Assembly: GCA_033852095.1 (NCBI GenBank)
Contig: JAWSVD010000074.1
Coordinates: 94,186 to 158,185 of the forward strand
Reading direction: 5' to 3'
Origin: CALCKW01 sp033852095
Lineage (GTDB): Bacteria > Pseudomonadota > Gammaproteobacteria > CALCKW01
Length of the DNA stretch: 64,000 bases
Below, one piece after another: positions 26,739 through 36,873 of this stretch; the stretch's first letter is position 1; each line of letters begins with the position of its first letter. Made by a program: the position numbers and the translations under genes. The notes beneath the pieces were generated by a model. It was not told the DNA's origin, made no database searches, and saw nothing but the letters and a program-made list of their open reading frames with translations.

Positions 26739-27929
26739 TCAGCCCGCCAGCGCCTGCGCGAGATCCGCTTGAATATCCACGATGCTCTCTAGGCCCACCG
26801 AGACCCGCACCAAGCCGTCCACAATGCCAGCCTCCGCCCGCTGCTCTGGGCTGATGCGTGCGTGCGTGGTGCTGGCTGGGTGGGTGATGGTGGATTTGGC
26901 GTCGCCGAGATTGCCAGTGCGTGACAACATCGCCACGCCGTCGATCAAGGACCAGGCTGCGTCCTTGCCGCCGGCCAGCTCGAAGGAGACGATGCCTCCG
27001 CCGGCCTGCTGCTGACGCGCCGCGAGCTCGTACTGTGGATGACTGCGCAGCCCGGGGTAGTGTACTTTCAGCACCTGTGGCTGCGCCTCCAGCCACTCGG
27101 CCAAGGTCAGCGCGCTCTCACAGTGCGCGCGCATGCGCAGGTGCAGCGTCTCAAGGCCCTTGAGGAAGACCCAGGCGTTAAACGCGCTCATGGTCGGGCC
27201 GCAGGTGCGCAAAAAGCCCATCACCTCACCGTCCATCAAGGCCTTAGAGCCCACCAGGGCACCGCCCATGCAACGCCCCTGTCCGTCGATGTACTTGGTT
27301 GCTGAGTGAACCACCACATCGGCGCCCAGATCCAGCGGCCGCTGCAGCACCGGCGTGCAGAAACAATTGTCCACTGCCAACAACGCACCCGCGTCGTGCG
27401 CGATGTCGGCCAGGGCACGGATGTCCGCGGTTTCCATCAGCGGGTTGGTGGGTGTCTCGACAAACAACAACTTGGTCTCAGGGCGAATCGCCTCGCGCCA
27501 GGCCGCCACGTCTTTCAGCGACACCAGATCAACCGAAATGCCCCAGCGCGTGAGGTACTTCAAAAACAAATTGGTGGTCGAGCCAAACATGCCTTTGGCG
27601 GCCAGCAGGTGATCGCCGGCTTTGAGCGTGCTCATGCACAGGGTCAGTACCGCGGCCATGCCGGAGGCTGTCGCCACGCAGGCTTCGCCGCCTTCCATCG
27701 CCGCCAAGCGTTCTTCGAAGTTGCGCACTGTGGGGTTGGTGAAGCGCGAATAGATGTTTTCATCGCAGCTGTCGCCGCCGAATATCTCGGCTGCTTCCGC
27801 CGCGCTTTCAAAGACATAACTGGAGGTCAATAACAGGCTTTCGGCGTGCTCACGCTCGGGTCCACGTCGCTGGCCAGCGCGCACCGCGATGGATTCCAGC
27901 TGTTTACCACTGGGGTCAAAATCTTGCAT
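26739..27929 (-). CDS. metZ: O-succinylhomoserine sulfhydrylase
   Basis: A PLP-dependent Cys/Met-metabolism enzyme that makes homocysteine from O-succinylhomoserine and sulfide. The PLP lysine lies in VVHSATKYIDGQGR; other family segments are YSRFTNPTVRNFEERLAAMEGG, VDNCFCTPVLQRPL and RVSVGLESIVDIQADL. The opening GKQLESIAVRAGQ resembles pseudomonad MetZ rather than MetB. The ATG at 27929 (MQDFDPSG) is the conserved start; an upstream in-frame one adds unrelated residues. At 396 residues it is typical. Direct sulfhydrylation is the expected route. Confidence 0.88.
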   Translation of the reverse strand: MQDFDPSGKQLESIAVRAGQRRGPEREHAESLLLTSSYVFESAAEAAEIFGGDSCDENIYSRFTNPTVRNFEERLAAMEGGEACVATASGMAAVLTLCMSTLKAGDHLLAAKGMFGSTTNLFLKYLTRWGISVDLVSLKDVAAWREAIRPETKLLFVETPTNPLMETADIRALADIAHDAGALLAVDNCFCTPVLQRPLDLGADVVVHSATKYIDGQGRCMGGALVGSKALMDGEVMGFLRTCGPTMSAFNAWVFLKGLETLHLRMRAHCESALTLAEWLEAQPQVLKVHYPGLRSHPQYELAARQQQAGGGIVSFELAGGKDAAWSLIDGVAMLSRTGNLGDAKSTITHPASTTHARISPEQRAEAGIVDGLVRVSVGLESIVDIQADLAQALAG

Positions 27930-28363
27930 AGGGGTATCAAACCTCAGTCTGTGCCATTCGAACCACAGCACCAGCGCCGGGCGGCGGAGGCATGCGTCGT
28001 TTAGCGGAATTTATAGTGCGCCCGCAAGCAGAGCTCAAATCGGCGCGTTCTTTCCAAACATGTTAAATCGTGACAGGGTTCAGGTCAAATAACGGCATAA
28101 CGCGAGAGAATCCCTAGCTTGAACAATTCAAAGCCAGTGAAGTGTTCGGCTATGAAATTGATTCGGCAGTGGAATTTCTAAAGCAGTCCCACAACCGCGC
28201 GATATCAGACGCATAAAATACCCGTCGCAAAGTAAAAACGCAGCATACGCTGCGAGCCGTCTATGAGCGAATGACGGCCACAACTTAATATTAAAATATA
28301 ATTAGATACTATAATGGGCAACCCGCGTAACATGGCCACATATTTTGAACTAAGGGCCCCTCA
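27930..28363. other. divergent intergenic region metZ - L,D-transpeptidase
   Basis: No gene seen. The last 80 bases before 28364 are strikingly AT-rich (around 28283-28315) and include a perfect TATAAT at 28310-28315 on the plus strand, a probable -10 box for the L,D-transpeptidase. The best -35 candidate, TTAATA at 28285-28290, is 19 bases away and weak. Confidence 0.5.
28310..28315 (+). promoter_or_regulatory. -10 element upstream of the L,D-transpeptidase
   Basis: TATAAT is a consensus -10 box within an AT-rich block, about 50 bases before the GTG start at 28364. The -35 region is not convincing. Confidence 0.4.
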
Positions 28364-29467
28364 GTGTTAGCTAAGCGATCCCGCGTCTCTGGGCCCAAAC
28401 CCCTGCAGCGCCTCATCACGCGTTTCGTCACGCTCGCAGCCTTAGCAACCGGGGCACAGCTACCGCTTCTCGCCACCGCCAGCGAAGTGCCTCCCCCGCC
28501 CTTGGCGGCCCTCACCACCGATCAACTGGTGCTGGCAGCCAACAACGCCTATTCCCTGCACAGCAAGCAAGAGCAATTGCCCTTGTCGCTGCTGCAGATG
28601 CGCGGCGACTACCGCTACGCAGTGGCCGTGGACCTCAGCTCTAATCAGCTCTTTGTCTTTGCCAATAACGACGGCGTGCCCGAACTGATCAGCTCGCATT
28701 TTGCCACCATCGGCAAGGCCGGCTACGGCAAGAGACGCGAGGGCGACAACCGCACACCGGTGGGCATCTACCGTGTGCAGAGCTTTATCAGTGATAACGC
28801 CCTGCCCGAACTCTACGGCAATGGCGCCCTGCCACTGGATTTCCCCAACGCTTGGGACGTGCAACAGCGACGCACCGGTCACGGCATCTGGATCCACGGC
28901 ATGCCGCGCGACAAAGACCGCCGCCCCGCCCGTGATTCAGAGGGCTGCGTGGTGGTGAGCAACGCGCTCATGCCTGCCCTGCACGACAACAGCGAGCTCA
29001 AATCGACGCCTGTTATTCTTGCCGACAGCCTGCGCTGGAGCACCCGAGAAAACGCCGAAGGCGTGCGCGACACCCTGCTCGACACCCTCGAACAATGGCG
29101 CCTCAGTTGGGCCAGTGGCGACATGGATGCCTTCCTCGGCATGCACGACAAAAACTTCCGCAACGCCAAACAGCGCATGCCCGCCTACGCCGATCAAAAA
29201 CGCCGCATCGCCGCTGCTCGCAAGAAAATAGACATCGAAGTCGACGAAGTGGAAATCTTCATGTACCCCGATGTAGAGCACAAGGCCATGGCAATGGTCA
29301 GTTTCAAACAACGCTACCGCTCGCGCTACTTCAAAGACATCACCTACAAAACCCAATATTGGCAACACGACGGCGACCGCTGGCTGCTGCAGCTGGAACG
29401 CAACGTAGACGCCTGGCCCAGCCACCCCAGCGAGGGGAAACTTTTTGCCCGTGTCAGCGCGGACTGA
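28364..29467 (+). CDS. L,D-transpeptidase with C-terminal NTF2-like domain
   Basis: A YkuD-family L,D-transpeptidase that forms 3-3 peptidoglycan crosslinks or attaches proteins to peptidoglycan in the periplasm. A hydrophobic signal-like segment (about 20-40) leads to the YkuD domain (about 85-225), with the catalytic His in IWIHGMPRDKD and Cys in RDSEGCVVVSN. The last 120 residues (DTLEQWRLSWASGDMDAFLGMHDKNF onward) resemble the NTF2/Cds6-like domain often fused to such enzymes. It starts with GTG at 28364 after AAGGG. At 367 residues it is normal for this architecture. Confidence 0.9.
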   Translation: MLAKRSRVSGPKPLQRLITRFVTLAALATGAQLPLLATASEVPPPPLAALTTDQLVLAANNAYSLHSKQEQLPLSLLQMRGDYRYAVAVDLSSNQLFVFANNDGVPELISSHFATIGKAGYGKRREGDNRTPVGIYRVQSFISDNALPELYGNGALPLDFPNAWDVQQRRTGHGIWIHGMPRDKDRRPARDSEGCVVVSNALMPALHDNSELKSTPVILADSLRWSTRENAEGVRDTLLDTLEQWRLSWASGDMDAFLGMHDKNFRNAKQRMPAYADQKRRIAAARKKIDIEVDEVEIFMYPDVEHKAMAMVSFKQRYRSRYFKDITYKTQYWQHDGDRWLLQLERNVDAWPSHPSEGKLFARVSAD

Positions 29468-29692
29468 GCCATCGGCGCGGTGGCTCTCCCCTGTACCCGA
29501 ACGCTTGTATCGAAATTGAAACACCCGGCCGGCAGTCGTGAATTTCCAATCGCCTCTTGGTGCCGCTGCTGCAAAAACCTCACTGAATAAATCTCGCCAC
29601 CGACCGTGCGCTGTGAATTCAAGGCCAGTAGTAGAGAGCAAACCGCCGCACAAATAGCCGTTGTGGCGAGATCGCCCACTGACGCAAAACCA

Positions 29693-30991
29693 TCAATAGC
29701 CGTATTTGATGCGAATCTCAAGTATGTCCCTGTTGATCTTGTTAATCACATCGCTGGGCCTCAGCTCAGGGTTATCCAAGAAAGCGATCAACTCCTCGCG
29801 CAGCACGTTCGAAAACTCCTCGTACCAAAGCACCTGGAACTCGCCCACGGGATAGGGCGCTGTCTTGAATAAATCAATCAAAACGGCTTCGTCGCTCGGC
29901 CGTGCCAACTTCTTCCGGATGATATTTCGCGCCACTGGTCCCTCTAGGAACTCCGGGTAAACCGACAGAAAGCCCAATCTGTCGAGATAGTACTCGGCGA
30001 TCGCGTAGCGATTCGCCCCCATGCCCAAGCTGTATTGATAGAGGAAATCTTCCACCAGAGCCTGCTGCTCGGGGTCGTTCACCGTGGACATACTGAACAC
30101 CCCGAGCAATGCCGCCCCCCAGCTCTGCTTGAATCGTGGCAGCGGCGACAAACGCCTCATTCCAAGCCCTTCAGCCTGATTCACGCGCAGAAAAAAATCA
30201 CTGATCAACGTGGCAAATAGGTATCGCTCCGAAGAAAATTTCCGATAGAACTGAAATTGATCCTTTTCAATCACACTCACAGGAATCGCGCCGGATTGCC
30301 AAGCACGGCGCCAGTCGATCAGCGTGTCATAGGCCGGCCCGCTGTCCGCGGTCATCGCGCTTTGCCGCGTGAGAGGATCAATCACATGGCCGCCCCGATT
30401 CAGCACTTCGCTGATAAAGCTGACGGGCAGCCCTAAGTTTCCGTCATACCACAGCGGCAAGTAGAAGGAACTGTTTGTCTCGGAAAGTTCGAGCACTTGG
30501 TCGTAAAATGCATCCCAATCTTGGGGGAAGTCCTTCTCGCCCAAACCTAGATCGTTGTAACTGTCTAAATCCACCACCGGGAAATTATACAAGCTGGCAC
30601 CAATGCCTAAACCAACAATTTTCCCTTTGTGATAGATCGCATTCTTCAGGTGGTTATAGTGCTGATTCGCGGCGTAGACAATTCGCCCGTTTTCGGATAA
30701 ATCCCGCACCCACCCTGCTTCGGCAAATCGGGAGGTAGAAGACGCCATCAAGCCCACCACATCGACATCGTCGTTGTAGATGAAGCTCTCCTCTAGGCTC
30801 GCACTGTAATGCAGGCGCGAGAGCTTGCTGTACTGCAAGTCCACACCCATAGCTTTCTCTATCTCCAGCACTGCGTCGGAGAACAAATCGCCCACATTCC
30901 GCCAACCATGCACACCGATCGACGGTTCGGCCGCAGCACTATTCGGCGCGAAGAGAATCAAGCCCAGCGACAACACGTGCAACAGCTTCAT
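29693..30991 (-). CDS. periplasmic solute-binding-like protein (copy 1)
   Basis: An extracellular solute-binding protein-like product (about 432 residues) with a signal peptide (MKLLHVLSLGLILFAPNSAAA). Segments such as VDVVGLMASSTSRFAEAGWVRDL, FPQDWDAFYDQV and DTLIDWRRAWQSGAIP recall family-1 sugar-binding proteins of ABC transporters. The ATG at 30991 places the signal peptide correctly. It shares strong similarity along its length with the next gene (31161-32486), including GNLGLPVSFISEVLNRGGHV and a common IKYGY/ESYGY ending. No permease or ATPase gene lies nearby, so the transport role is unproven; a sensory or structural role is possible. Confidence 0.72.
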   Translation of the reverse strand: MKLLHVLSLGLILFAPNSAAAEPSIGVHGWRNVGDLFSDAVLEIEKAMGVDLQYSKLSRLHYSASLEESFIYNDDVDVVGLMASSTSRFAEAGWVRDLSENGRIVYAANQHYNHLKNAIYHKGKIVGLGIGASLYNFPVVDLDSYNDLGLGEKDFPQDWDAFYDQVLELSETNSSFYLPLWYDGNLGLPVSFISEVLNRGGHVIDPLTRQSAMTADSGPAYDTLIDWRRAWQSGAIPVSVIEKDQFQFYRKFSSERYLFATLISDFFLRVNQAEGLGMRRLSPLPRFKQSWGAALLGVFSMSTVNDPEQQALVEDFLYQYSLGMGANRYAIAEYYLDRLGFLSVYPEFLEGPVARNIIRKKLARPSDEAVLIDLFKTAPYPVGEFQVLWYEEFSNVLREELIAFLDNPELRPSDVINKINRDILEIRIKYGY

Positions 30992-31160
30992 CGGTGGTCG
31001 CCACGACATCCGCCGCAAAGGGCACGCAACTCTCCTTGCGCTGGCCTTCTGGCACAAACCTGGCAAACCGCCTGCGCCTGATGCAATCTCTATTGACTCA
31101 GCTGCCATCCCGCATCCCAACTCCTGGAGCCCACACTACTGCTCGCCTCATCCGCAGACA

Positions 31161-32486
31161 TCAATAACCGTAACTTTCTCGAACTTCACGGATATGGTTA
31201 TTGATTCGACTTATCACGTGCTCAGGGTTTTGCCACGGGGTCCGCAGATAAGACACCAGCTCAGCGCTCAGACGCCGAGCAAATTCCTCAAACCACAGCA
31301 CGTTATAAATATCGGCCGGGAAAGGGGCGTGCTCGTAAAGATCGATCAACACCTCAGCATCGTCTGCCCGCGACAATTTGCTGCCAATAATCCCCCGTAT
31401 GTCTGGGCTCGTTGTCAGCTCAGGATAAACCGGTAAAAATCCGTTTTTTTCAAGGTTAAACCTTGATACTGCGAACTTCCCCTGCCCTTGCCCCAAGCTG
31501 TAATTGAATAAAAAATCTTTTGTCGCGCGCAAATTAGAACGGTCGTGAGAAGCTCCGATGCTGAATATCCCCACCGTCGAGGAACCCCAACTTTGCCCAA
31601 CACGCGGCAGCGGTGAGAGTCTTCTCTGCGCACTGTGAGCGTACTGTTTGGTGCTGAGCAGAACGTGACTGCACATACCATTAACGGCGTACCGCTCAGC
31701 GAAAAACTCTTGATAATACTGATCAAAACTCAAATCAAGCACATGCTCCGGTATTGCCCCCGAATCCCACGCACGGCGCCAGTCAATCAGCGTGTCAAAG
31801 GCGGCCCCACTGTCATTTAGCATGGCTGATTTTTCTGAGCTTAGCTCAACAATACGCCCCCCTCTGTTCAACACTTCAGAGATAAAACTCATCGGTAAAC
31901 CCAAGTCGCCATTGTGCCAGTGTGGCAAGTAGAAAGTTCTGTGTTTGCTCGCCGCATAGACGACCTGATCGTAGAAGTCATCCCAGTCCGCGGGAAAATC
32001 GCTGCGCTTCAGTCCCAGTGATTGGTACGCGTCCATGTCCACAACAGGCATGTTGCAAACGACAGCTCCCAAACCCAAACCTACCAAAGCTCCCTTGTAA
32101 TGGATAGCATCCCGCAAGTGCTTGTAGTGCTGATTGGCCGCAGACACCATGCGCTCATCACCGGCCAGCGGCTCAATCCACCCCGATTCAGAAAACCTAG
32201 CGGTGGACGCAGCCATCAGCCCTACCACATCAACGTCGGTGGCGTAGATCAGGCGCTCTTCGACAGCAGCGTTGTAGTTCTCCATGGGAATATCGGTAAA
32301 CACCACTTCAGCGTCAAAGGTCCCCTGCAATTGCTGCACAATTTCGGGAAAAATGCGGCCCACCGCATCCCAACCGTGCACATTGATGGCTTCAGCTTTC
32401 AACGCCCCGGGTGAACTGATGAGAATGACCACTACGGCCGAATGGAAAAGCTGTCTACAGAAATACGGGTGAACGGAGCGTTGCAT
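31161..32486 (-). CDS. periplasmic solute-binding-like protein (copy 2)
   Basis: A paralogue of the preceding gene, 441 residues, with a signal peptide of about 31 residues ending LKAEA. It shares INVHGWDAVGRIFPE, DVDVVGLMAASTARFSESGWIEPL, NGDLGLPMSFISEVLNRGGRI, DTLIDWRRAWDSGAIP and the terminal ESYGY with copy 1. The order, strand and 169-base spacing indicate a tandem duplication followed by divergence. Ligand unknown. Both copies end with a conserved C-terminal Tyr-Gly-Tyr, unusual for ordinary binding proteins. Confidence 0.72.
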   Translation of the reverse strand: MQRSVHPYFCRQLFHSAVVVILISSPGALKAEAINVHGWDAVGRIFPEIVQQLQGTFDAEVVFTDIPMENYNAAVEERLIYATDVDVVGLMAASTARFSESGWIEPLAGDERMVSAANQHYKHLRDAIHYKGALVGLGLGAVVCNMPVVDMDAYQSLGLKRSDFPADWDDFYDQVVYAASKHRTFYLPHWHNGDLGLPMSFISEVLNRGGRIVELSSEKSAMLNDSGAAFDTLIDWRRAWDSGAIPEHVLDLSFDQYYQEFFAERYAVNGMCSHVLLSTKQYAHSAQRRLSPLPRVGQSWGSSTVGIFSIGASHDRSNLRATKDFLFNYSLGQGQGKFAVSRFNLEKNGFLPVYPELTTSPDIRGIIGSKLSRADDAEVLIDLYEHAPFPADIYNVLWFEEFARRLSAELVSYLRTPWQNPEHVISRINNHIREVRESYGY

Positions 32487-33286
32487 AAAATCGAACCTGG
32501 CCGCAGTTGCATTATCAACGCCATCAAAACTTGAGCAACGCGGCAGAGAGTCAGCGACTCTTCATAACCGCAGTGATTTCAGATGGAATCGGTGAAACAA
32601 CTTTAAAGAGGAGACGAGCCTGAATACCAGCTCAACGTTGAAAGCCTGCTCCCTAGTAGACGAACACACAATTACACCTTAGGCGGACGTCCAGCGGCCA
32701 TGCACACCGAATATGGCTGTCATTGATGCACTCGCCACTAGCGGCTCAATTTCAGCTGAGCTTGAGCACGGGCTCCCCGCAGCTGCTACAGCAGCCCGCT
32801 CAACTATCAACCAAAAAACAGCCACTGAAGCTCCCCCACCATTGTTTAGACCGCTCTCTGATGCGCCCTCAGATCACACATCGAGGCCCATTCCTGCAGT
32901 CACCGATTTCCTTTCGAAACAGTATGACGGCTGTTCATTCACGGACCACTGCGGCTCTGCGCTGAAGGCACACGAACAAGCTCCTCCGGGGATCGCCAAC
33001 AGCGGGATATTTTCGCTGTCACAAACGGTGAATTCACCGACTCCGGCTGTATCCATGGCTCGTCAGCAAGCCCAACATCAACTCAAGCCCGCCATCACAC
33101 GCAAATATGGCGGGCGCCTTAGACAGCTAATCGCCTTGATCATATGCCAGCATACGCCCACATTGGCCCAGCAATTCCACGCCCGCGGCTTGCGAAAACC
33201 CAGCCCACGGTCTATCGTGAATAACTCCTCCCGTCTGGCTCGGTCTGAACGATCGCGTAGCGACACCTCCTGAATACGACAGTTAA
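32487..33286. other. non-coding region before the ATP-grasp/alpha-E cluster
   Basis: About 800 bases without a convincing gene. A plus-strand frame at 32713-33273 is open for 186 codons, but its product is low-complexity and has no family features, so it is treated as spurious. The stretch probably contains the promoter of the downstream five-gene cluster, which could not be pinpointed. Confidence 0.5.
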
Positions 33287-35824
33287 ATGACCAACACGCC
33301 TTTTGAAAACGAAGAGAGCAGCCGCCTGGCACCGCTCACGCGACGATTGCAAAGCCTCGCGGCACAACATGCACAACAGCACGAATCAGAGATAGCGCAG
33401 CTGCTGCGCAGCAACGGCCTCGCCTACGGCAGTGTCGGTCAGCGTCGGCTGGAAGAGCGCCCCTGGCAACTCGATGTGCTGCCAAAACTGATCGAGCAAT
33501 CGGAGTGGCAACAACTGGAGGCGGGCCTAAACCAACGTGCACGTTTAAAACAAGCGCTGCTCAATGACATTTACGGCGAGCAGGCGCTTTTTCATCAGGG
33601 CATCATGCCCGCGCAGGCGGTGTTCGCGCACCGCGGCTACCTGCGCGCGGTGCGGCAGGTGCCCAGCGCCTGGCAGTTACCCCTGTGCAACATCGACGTC
33701 ACCCGCACCCGCCACGGCACCTGGTTGGCAACGGGAGACAGCAACCAGAAACCCGGCCACGTGGGCTACGCGCTGGAAAACCGCCTGGTGCTCTCGCAGG
33801 TGCTGCCCGATCACTACCGCTACGGCCGTGTGCAACGTCACGCCGCGTATTTTCGCTCCCTGATCGCGACGCTCAGCAACTCCATGGACATCGATGAGCG
33901 TTGTGTTTTACTGGGTTACGGCGCTTCACACCCCAACCACTTCGAGCACGCCTATCTGGCGAAGTATTTGGGTTACACACTTGTAGAGCCGAACGACCTG
34001 ACGGTGCGCGATCAACGCGTGTGGTTGAAGACAGTCGCGGGCTTGCAGCGGGTCGACGTGATCTTCCGCTTCATCAACGACCGGGACACAGACCCACTCG
34101 CCTATTCCGGCGGTGACGGCACGGGCATACCCGGCTTGCTGCACGCAGCCATTGCCAACAACGTGCAGATCATCAACCCGCTCGGCTCCGCCGCGCTGGA
34201 CAACCCCGCGCTGGACGCTTATTTGGCGCCCCTGTGTCAGTTTTACCTCGGCGAGACACCGCTGCTGGACAGTGTCGGCAGCTACTGGCTGGGTGATGCG
34301 GCGCAGCGTGATGCCGCCTTCTCGCGGCTCGACGCCCTCTCGATCAGGGACATCAACGCGGCCCCCGATGACAGCCCCGTGTCCGCACTCAATGAGCAAC
34401 AGCGCAGCGCCTTGCTGACGCGCATAGACGCCACCCCTCACAGCTTCGTCGCAGTTGAGCCGATTGACCGCGAGCGCGTGGAGAGTGTGTTCAACCAACT
34501 GCCCACCTCCCTGCCCATCATCTTGCGAACCTATCTAGTGAACAACGGCGAGAATTTCGAAGCCATGCCCGGCGGCCTTTGCCTGCTGGACGACAACAAC
34601 CCCGGCGACGATCAGCAGCACCAATCCAGCAAAGATGTCTGGGTCCTGTCGCGGCAGAATGTGCCCGAGGACAGCCTGCTGCCTCATCAAGACATCCCCG
34701 ACTACGCGATCCATGACGGGGAACTGCCCAGCCGCGTGGCGGACAACCTCTTCTGGCTGGGCCGCAACGCCGAGCGCGCCGAGAACACCTTGCGCAACCT
34801 GCGCAGCGCGCTGCAGCTGATGCGCCGCTTCGACGCAGATGAGCAAATTCCGGTGCCCACCTCCGAGCTGCTGGCCTCGCAGCTGCGCGCCACCACCACC
34901 GCCACCGACACACTGCCGGGTTTTGTCGGTGCGGGCGCGGCGCGGCGGCTACAAAAACCTGACCGCGAGCTGCTCTCGATCATTTTCAATGAGAACCGCA
35001 CAGGCAGCCTGGCAAATACCCTGCAAAACCTGCAGTTCACCGCGGGCTCCGTGCGCGACCGTGTCAGCTACGACCTGCTGCGCATACTCAACCGCCTCGA
35101 TGATCGCGCGCGCTTTTTGCAACAGGAAAGCGCCTACAAAAGTCTCACCGGCAACAGCAAAGCACTGAGCCAATTGATCGAGCAGTTCAACCAGCTTATC
35201 GACTCCCTCGCGGCGCTGAGCGGCATGACCCATGAAAATTTCACGCACGGCGAGGGCTGGCAATTCATGATGCTCGGGCGGCGCATCGAGCGCGCCCGCC
35301 AAGCCACCGCCGTGCTCGGCAGTGTGTTGCAGAACAACCAGAACGACCCCGCGGTGCTGGAAAACTTGCTGCGCAACTTCGACAGCGTGATGACCTACCG
35401 CAGCCGCTACCGCAGTCAGCTCGACGCGCGACTGGTGCTCAATTTGTTGCTGCTCGACGAGCGCAACCCCCGCTCTGTCGCCTACCAGCTGCTGCACATC
35501 GACCGCAGCATCCGAACCCTGCCCGGCATGCGCCGCGCCGATCACAGCGACCCCCTGCTCAAGCTTGTCACCGCCGTCTTGAGCCGGGTGCGACTGGCCG
35601 AACCCGCCGAGCTCTTGGCCGGCAACCAAAACCAACGCCAGTCATTGAAGAAATTCGTGATGATCATCGAAGAGCTCACCAGCAAGCTGGCCACCACGCT
35701 CTCGGCCAATTACCTCACCCACACCGAGATTCCCACAAACCTCGACACAGCCTCACTGCTGACAGCCATCCTTGTGGAAAACACCGACCCAGCTGACAAC
35801 GCTGCGAGCGAGCCCCGCCCATGA
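33287..35824 (+). CDS. fused circularly permuted ATP-grasp / alpha-E protein
   Basis: An 845-residue two-domain protein. The first part (about 50-470) is a circularly permuted type-2 ATP-grasp domain (YGEQALFHQGIMPAQAVFAHRGYLRA, DVIFRFINDRDTDPLAYSGGDGTG). The second (about 480-820) is an alpha-E domain (LPSRVADNLFWLGRNAERAENTLRNLR). Compared with the stand-alone ATP-grasp at 36874, the nucleotide/metal segments differ: LEDNLRVPSG becomes TGDSNQKPGH, and no KPANESGGYGM-like loop is seen. The ATP-grasp half may therefore be catalytically degenerate. It is the first gene of the cluster, overlapping the next by four bases. Family links are to predicted peptide ligation; the function is inferred. 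Confidence 0.85.
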   Translation: MTNTPFENEESSRLAPLTRRLQSLAAQHAQQHESEIAQLLRSNGLAYGSVGQRRLEERPWQLDVLPKLIEQSEWQQLEAGLNQRARLKQALLNDIYGEQALFHQGIMPAQAVFAHRGYLRAVRQVPSAWQLPLCNIDVTRTRHGTWLATGDSNQKPGHVGYALENRLVLSQVLPDHYRYGRVQRHAAYFRSLIATLSNSMDIDERCVLLGYGASHPNHFEHAYLAKYLGYTLVEPNDLTVRDQRVWLKTVAGLQRVDVIFRFINDRDTDPLAYSGGDGTGIPGLLHAAIANNVQIINPLGSAALDNPALDAYLAPLCQFYLGETPLLDSVGSYWLGDAAQRDAAFSRLDALSIRDINAAPDDSPVSALNEQQRSALLTRIDATPHSFVAVEPIDRERVESVFNQLPTSLPIILRTYLVNNGENFEAMPGGLCLLDDNNPGDDQQHQSSKDVWVLSRQNVPEDSLLPHQDIPDYAIHDGELPSRVADNLFWLGRNAERAENTLRNLRSALQLMRRFDADEQIPVPTSELLASQLRATTTATDTLPGFVGAGAARRLQKPDRELLSIIFNENRTGSLANTLQNLQFTAGSVRDRVSYDLLRILNRLDDRARFLQQESAYKSLTGNSKALSQLIEQFNQLIDSLAALSGMTHENFTHGEGWQFMMLGRRIERARQATAVLGSVLQNNQNDPAVLENLLRNFDSVMTYRSRYRSQLDARLVLNLLLLDERNPRSVAYQLLHIDRSIRTLPGMRRADHSDPLLKLVTAVLSRVRLAEPAELLAGNQNQRQSLKKFVMIIEELTSKLATTLSANYLTHTEIPTNLDTASLLTAILVENTDPADNAASEPRP

Positions 35825-36711
35825 AAGTTCAGGTCCTGCACAAAACCGATTACCGCTACACCGCCAATGTCTCCCAATCGGTCAACAGGCTATGCCTCAG
35901 CCCTCGCGACACACCCAATCAACGGGTGCTAGAACACCAGATCAGCATCGACCCCAGCCCTGTACAAATCGACGTCATCGAAGACATCTACGGCAACAAG
36001 ATCAACTACTTCAGTATTGATGAGCCGCACTTGCAGTTTACCGTGACAGCGCGGTCACTGTTGGAGACCGCGGACCAGGCCCCGCCGCTGCCGCTGGCCC
36101 CGCGCATCGAGCTGCTGAAAAAACAGCTCTGCCATTCCATCACCGGTGATGCGCTGCTGGCCACGGACTGCTTGCTGCCATCGCCCTTTGCGCCAGTCTT
36201 GCAAGAAGTCGACAGTCTCATCGCCGAGCTAGCAGAGCACCAGGGCGATGCGCTCGAGTTCTCATGCGCTTTGATGCAATACATCTTTGAAAACTTTGAA
36301 TTTGATTCCACCTTCTCGACTCTAGTCACACCTATCAGCGCAGTTTTGGAAGCGCGCCGCGGTGTTTGCCAGGATTTCGCTCACCTAGCAATTTCAGTGT
36401 TGCGCCGCGCGGGCATACCCGCGCGCTATGTCAGCGGCTACCTGGAGACCCTGCCCCCGCCGGGGCAAATGAAACTGCAGGGCGCAGATGCCTCACACGC
36501 TTGGTTCTCGGTGTTCATCCCCGAGCTCGGTTGGTTCGACTTCGACCCCACCAACAACAAGCGTCCAGACGCGCAATACGTCACCACCGCGTGGGGCCGT
36601 GACTATGCAGACATAGCGCCTTTAAAAGGTGTAGTCTATGGTGGTGGTACGCCAAGCATGACCGTTTCAGTCGATGTCAATCGACTAAACACTGGCGTTG
36701 CATCTGTATAA
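35821..36711 (+). CDS. transglutaminase-like cysteine protease/amidase
   Basis: A 296-residue bacterial transglutaminase-like protein with an N-terminal beta domain and a catalytic core. The triad is C183 in RRGVCQDFAHLA, H226 in ASHAWFSVF and D242 in FDFDPTNNK. It lacks a signal peptide and is likely cytoplasmic. The ATG overlaps the stop of the fused ATP-grasp/alpha-E gene (ATGA), implying coupled synthesis. In related clusters these enzymes are predicted to cleave or modify peptides made by the ATP-grasp partner; no substrate is known. Confidence 0.9.
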   Translation: MKVQVLHKTDYRYTANVSQSVNRLCLSPRDTPNQRVLEHQISIDPSPVQIDVIEDIYGNKINYFSIDEPHLQFTVTARSLLETADQAPPLPLAPRIELLKKQLCHSITGDALLATDCLLPSPFAPVLQEVDSLIAELAEHQGDALEFSCALMQYIFENFEFDSTFSTLVTPISAVLEARRGVCQDFAHLAISVLRRAGIPARYVSGYLETLPPPGQMKLQGADASHAWFSVFIPELGWFDFDPTNNKRPDAQYVTTAWGRDYADIAPLKGVVYGGGTPSMTVSVDVNRLNTGVASV

Positions 36712-36873
36712 ATCTCCCGATAGCTGGGCAGTCGAGCAGTGCGTCACGCTCTTGAGGCCGCCTTGTGCGACGGGGTGAACAATCTCTCTCGGCGGTTCAG
36801 AATAAAATCATAAGAATGGGGACAGAGCAGCTGCCGGTACGCGTAGCACGGGTCACACCATTCGGAGATAAGC

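Noticed and set aside
32713..33273. 186-codon plus-strand open frame
   Set aside because: The product is low-complexity, Ser/Ala/Pro-rich, without domain, signal or family features; it sits in a probable promoter region, so it is treated as spurious.
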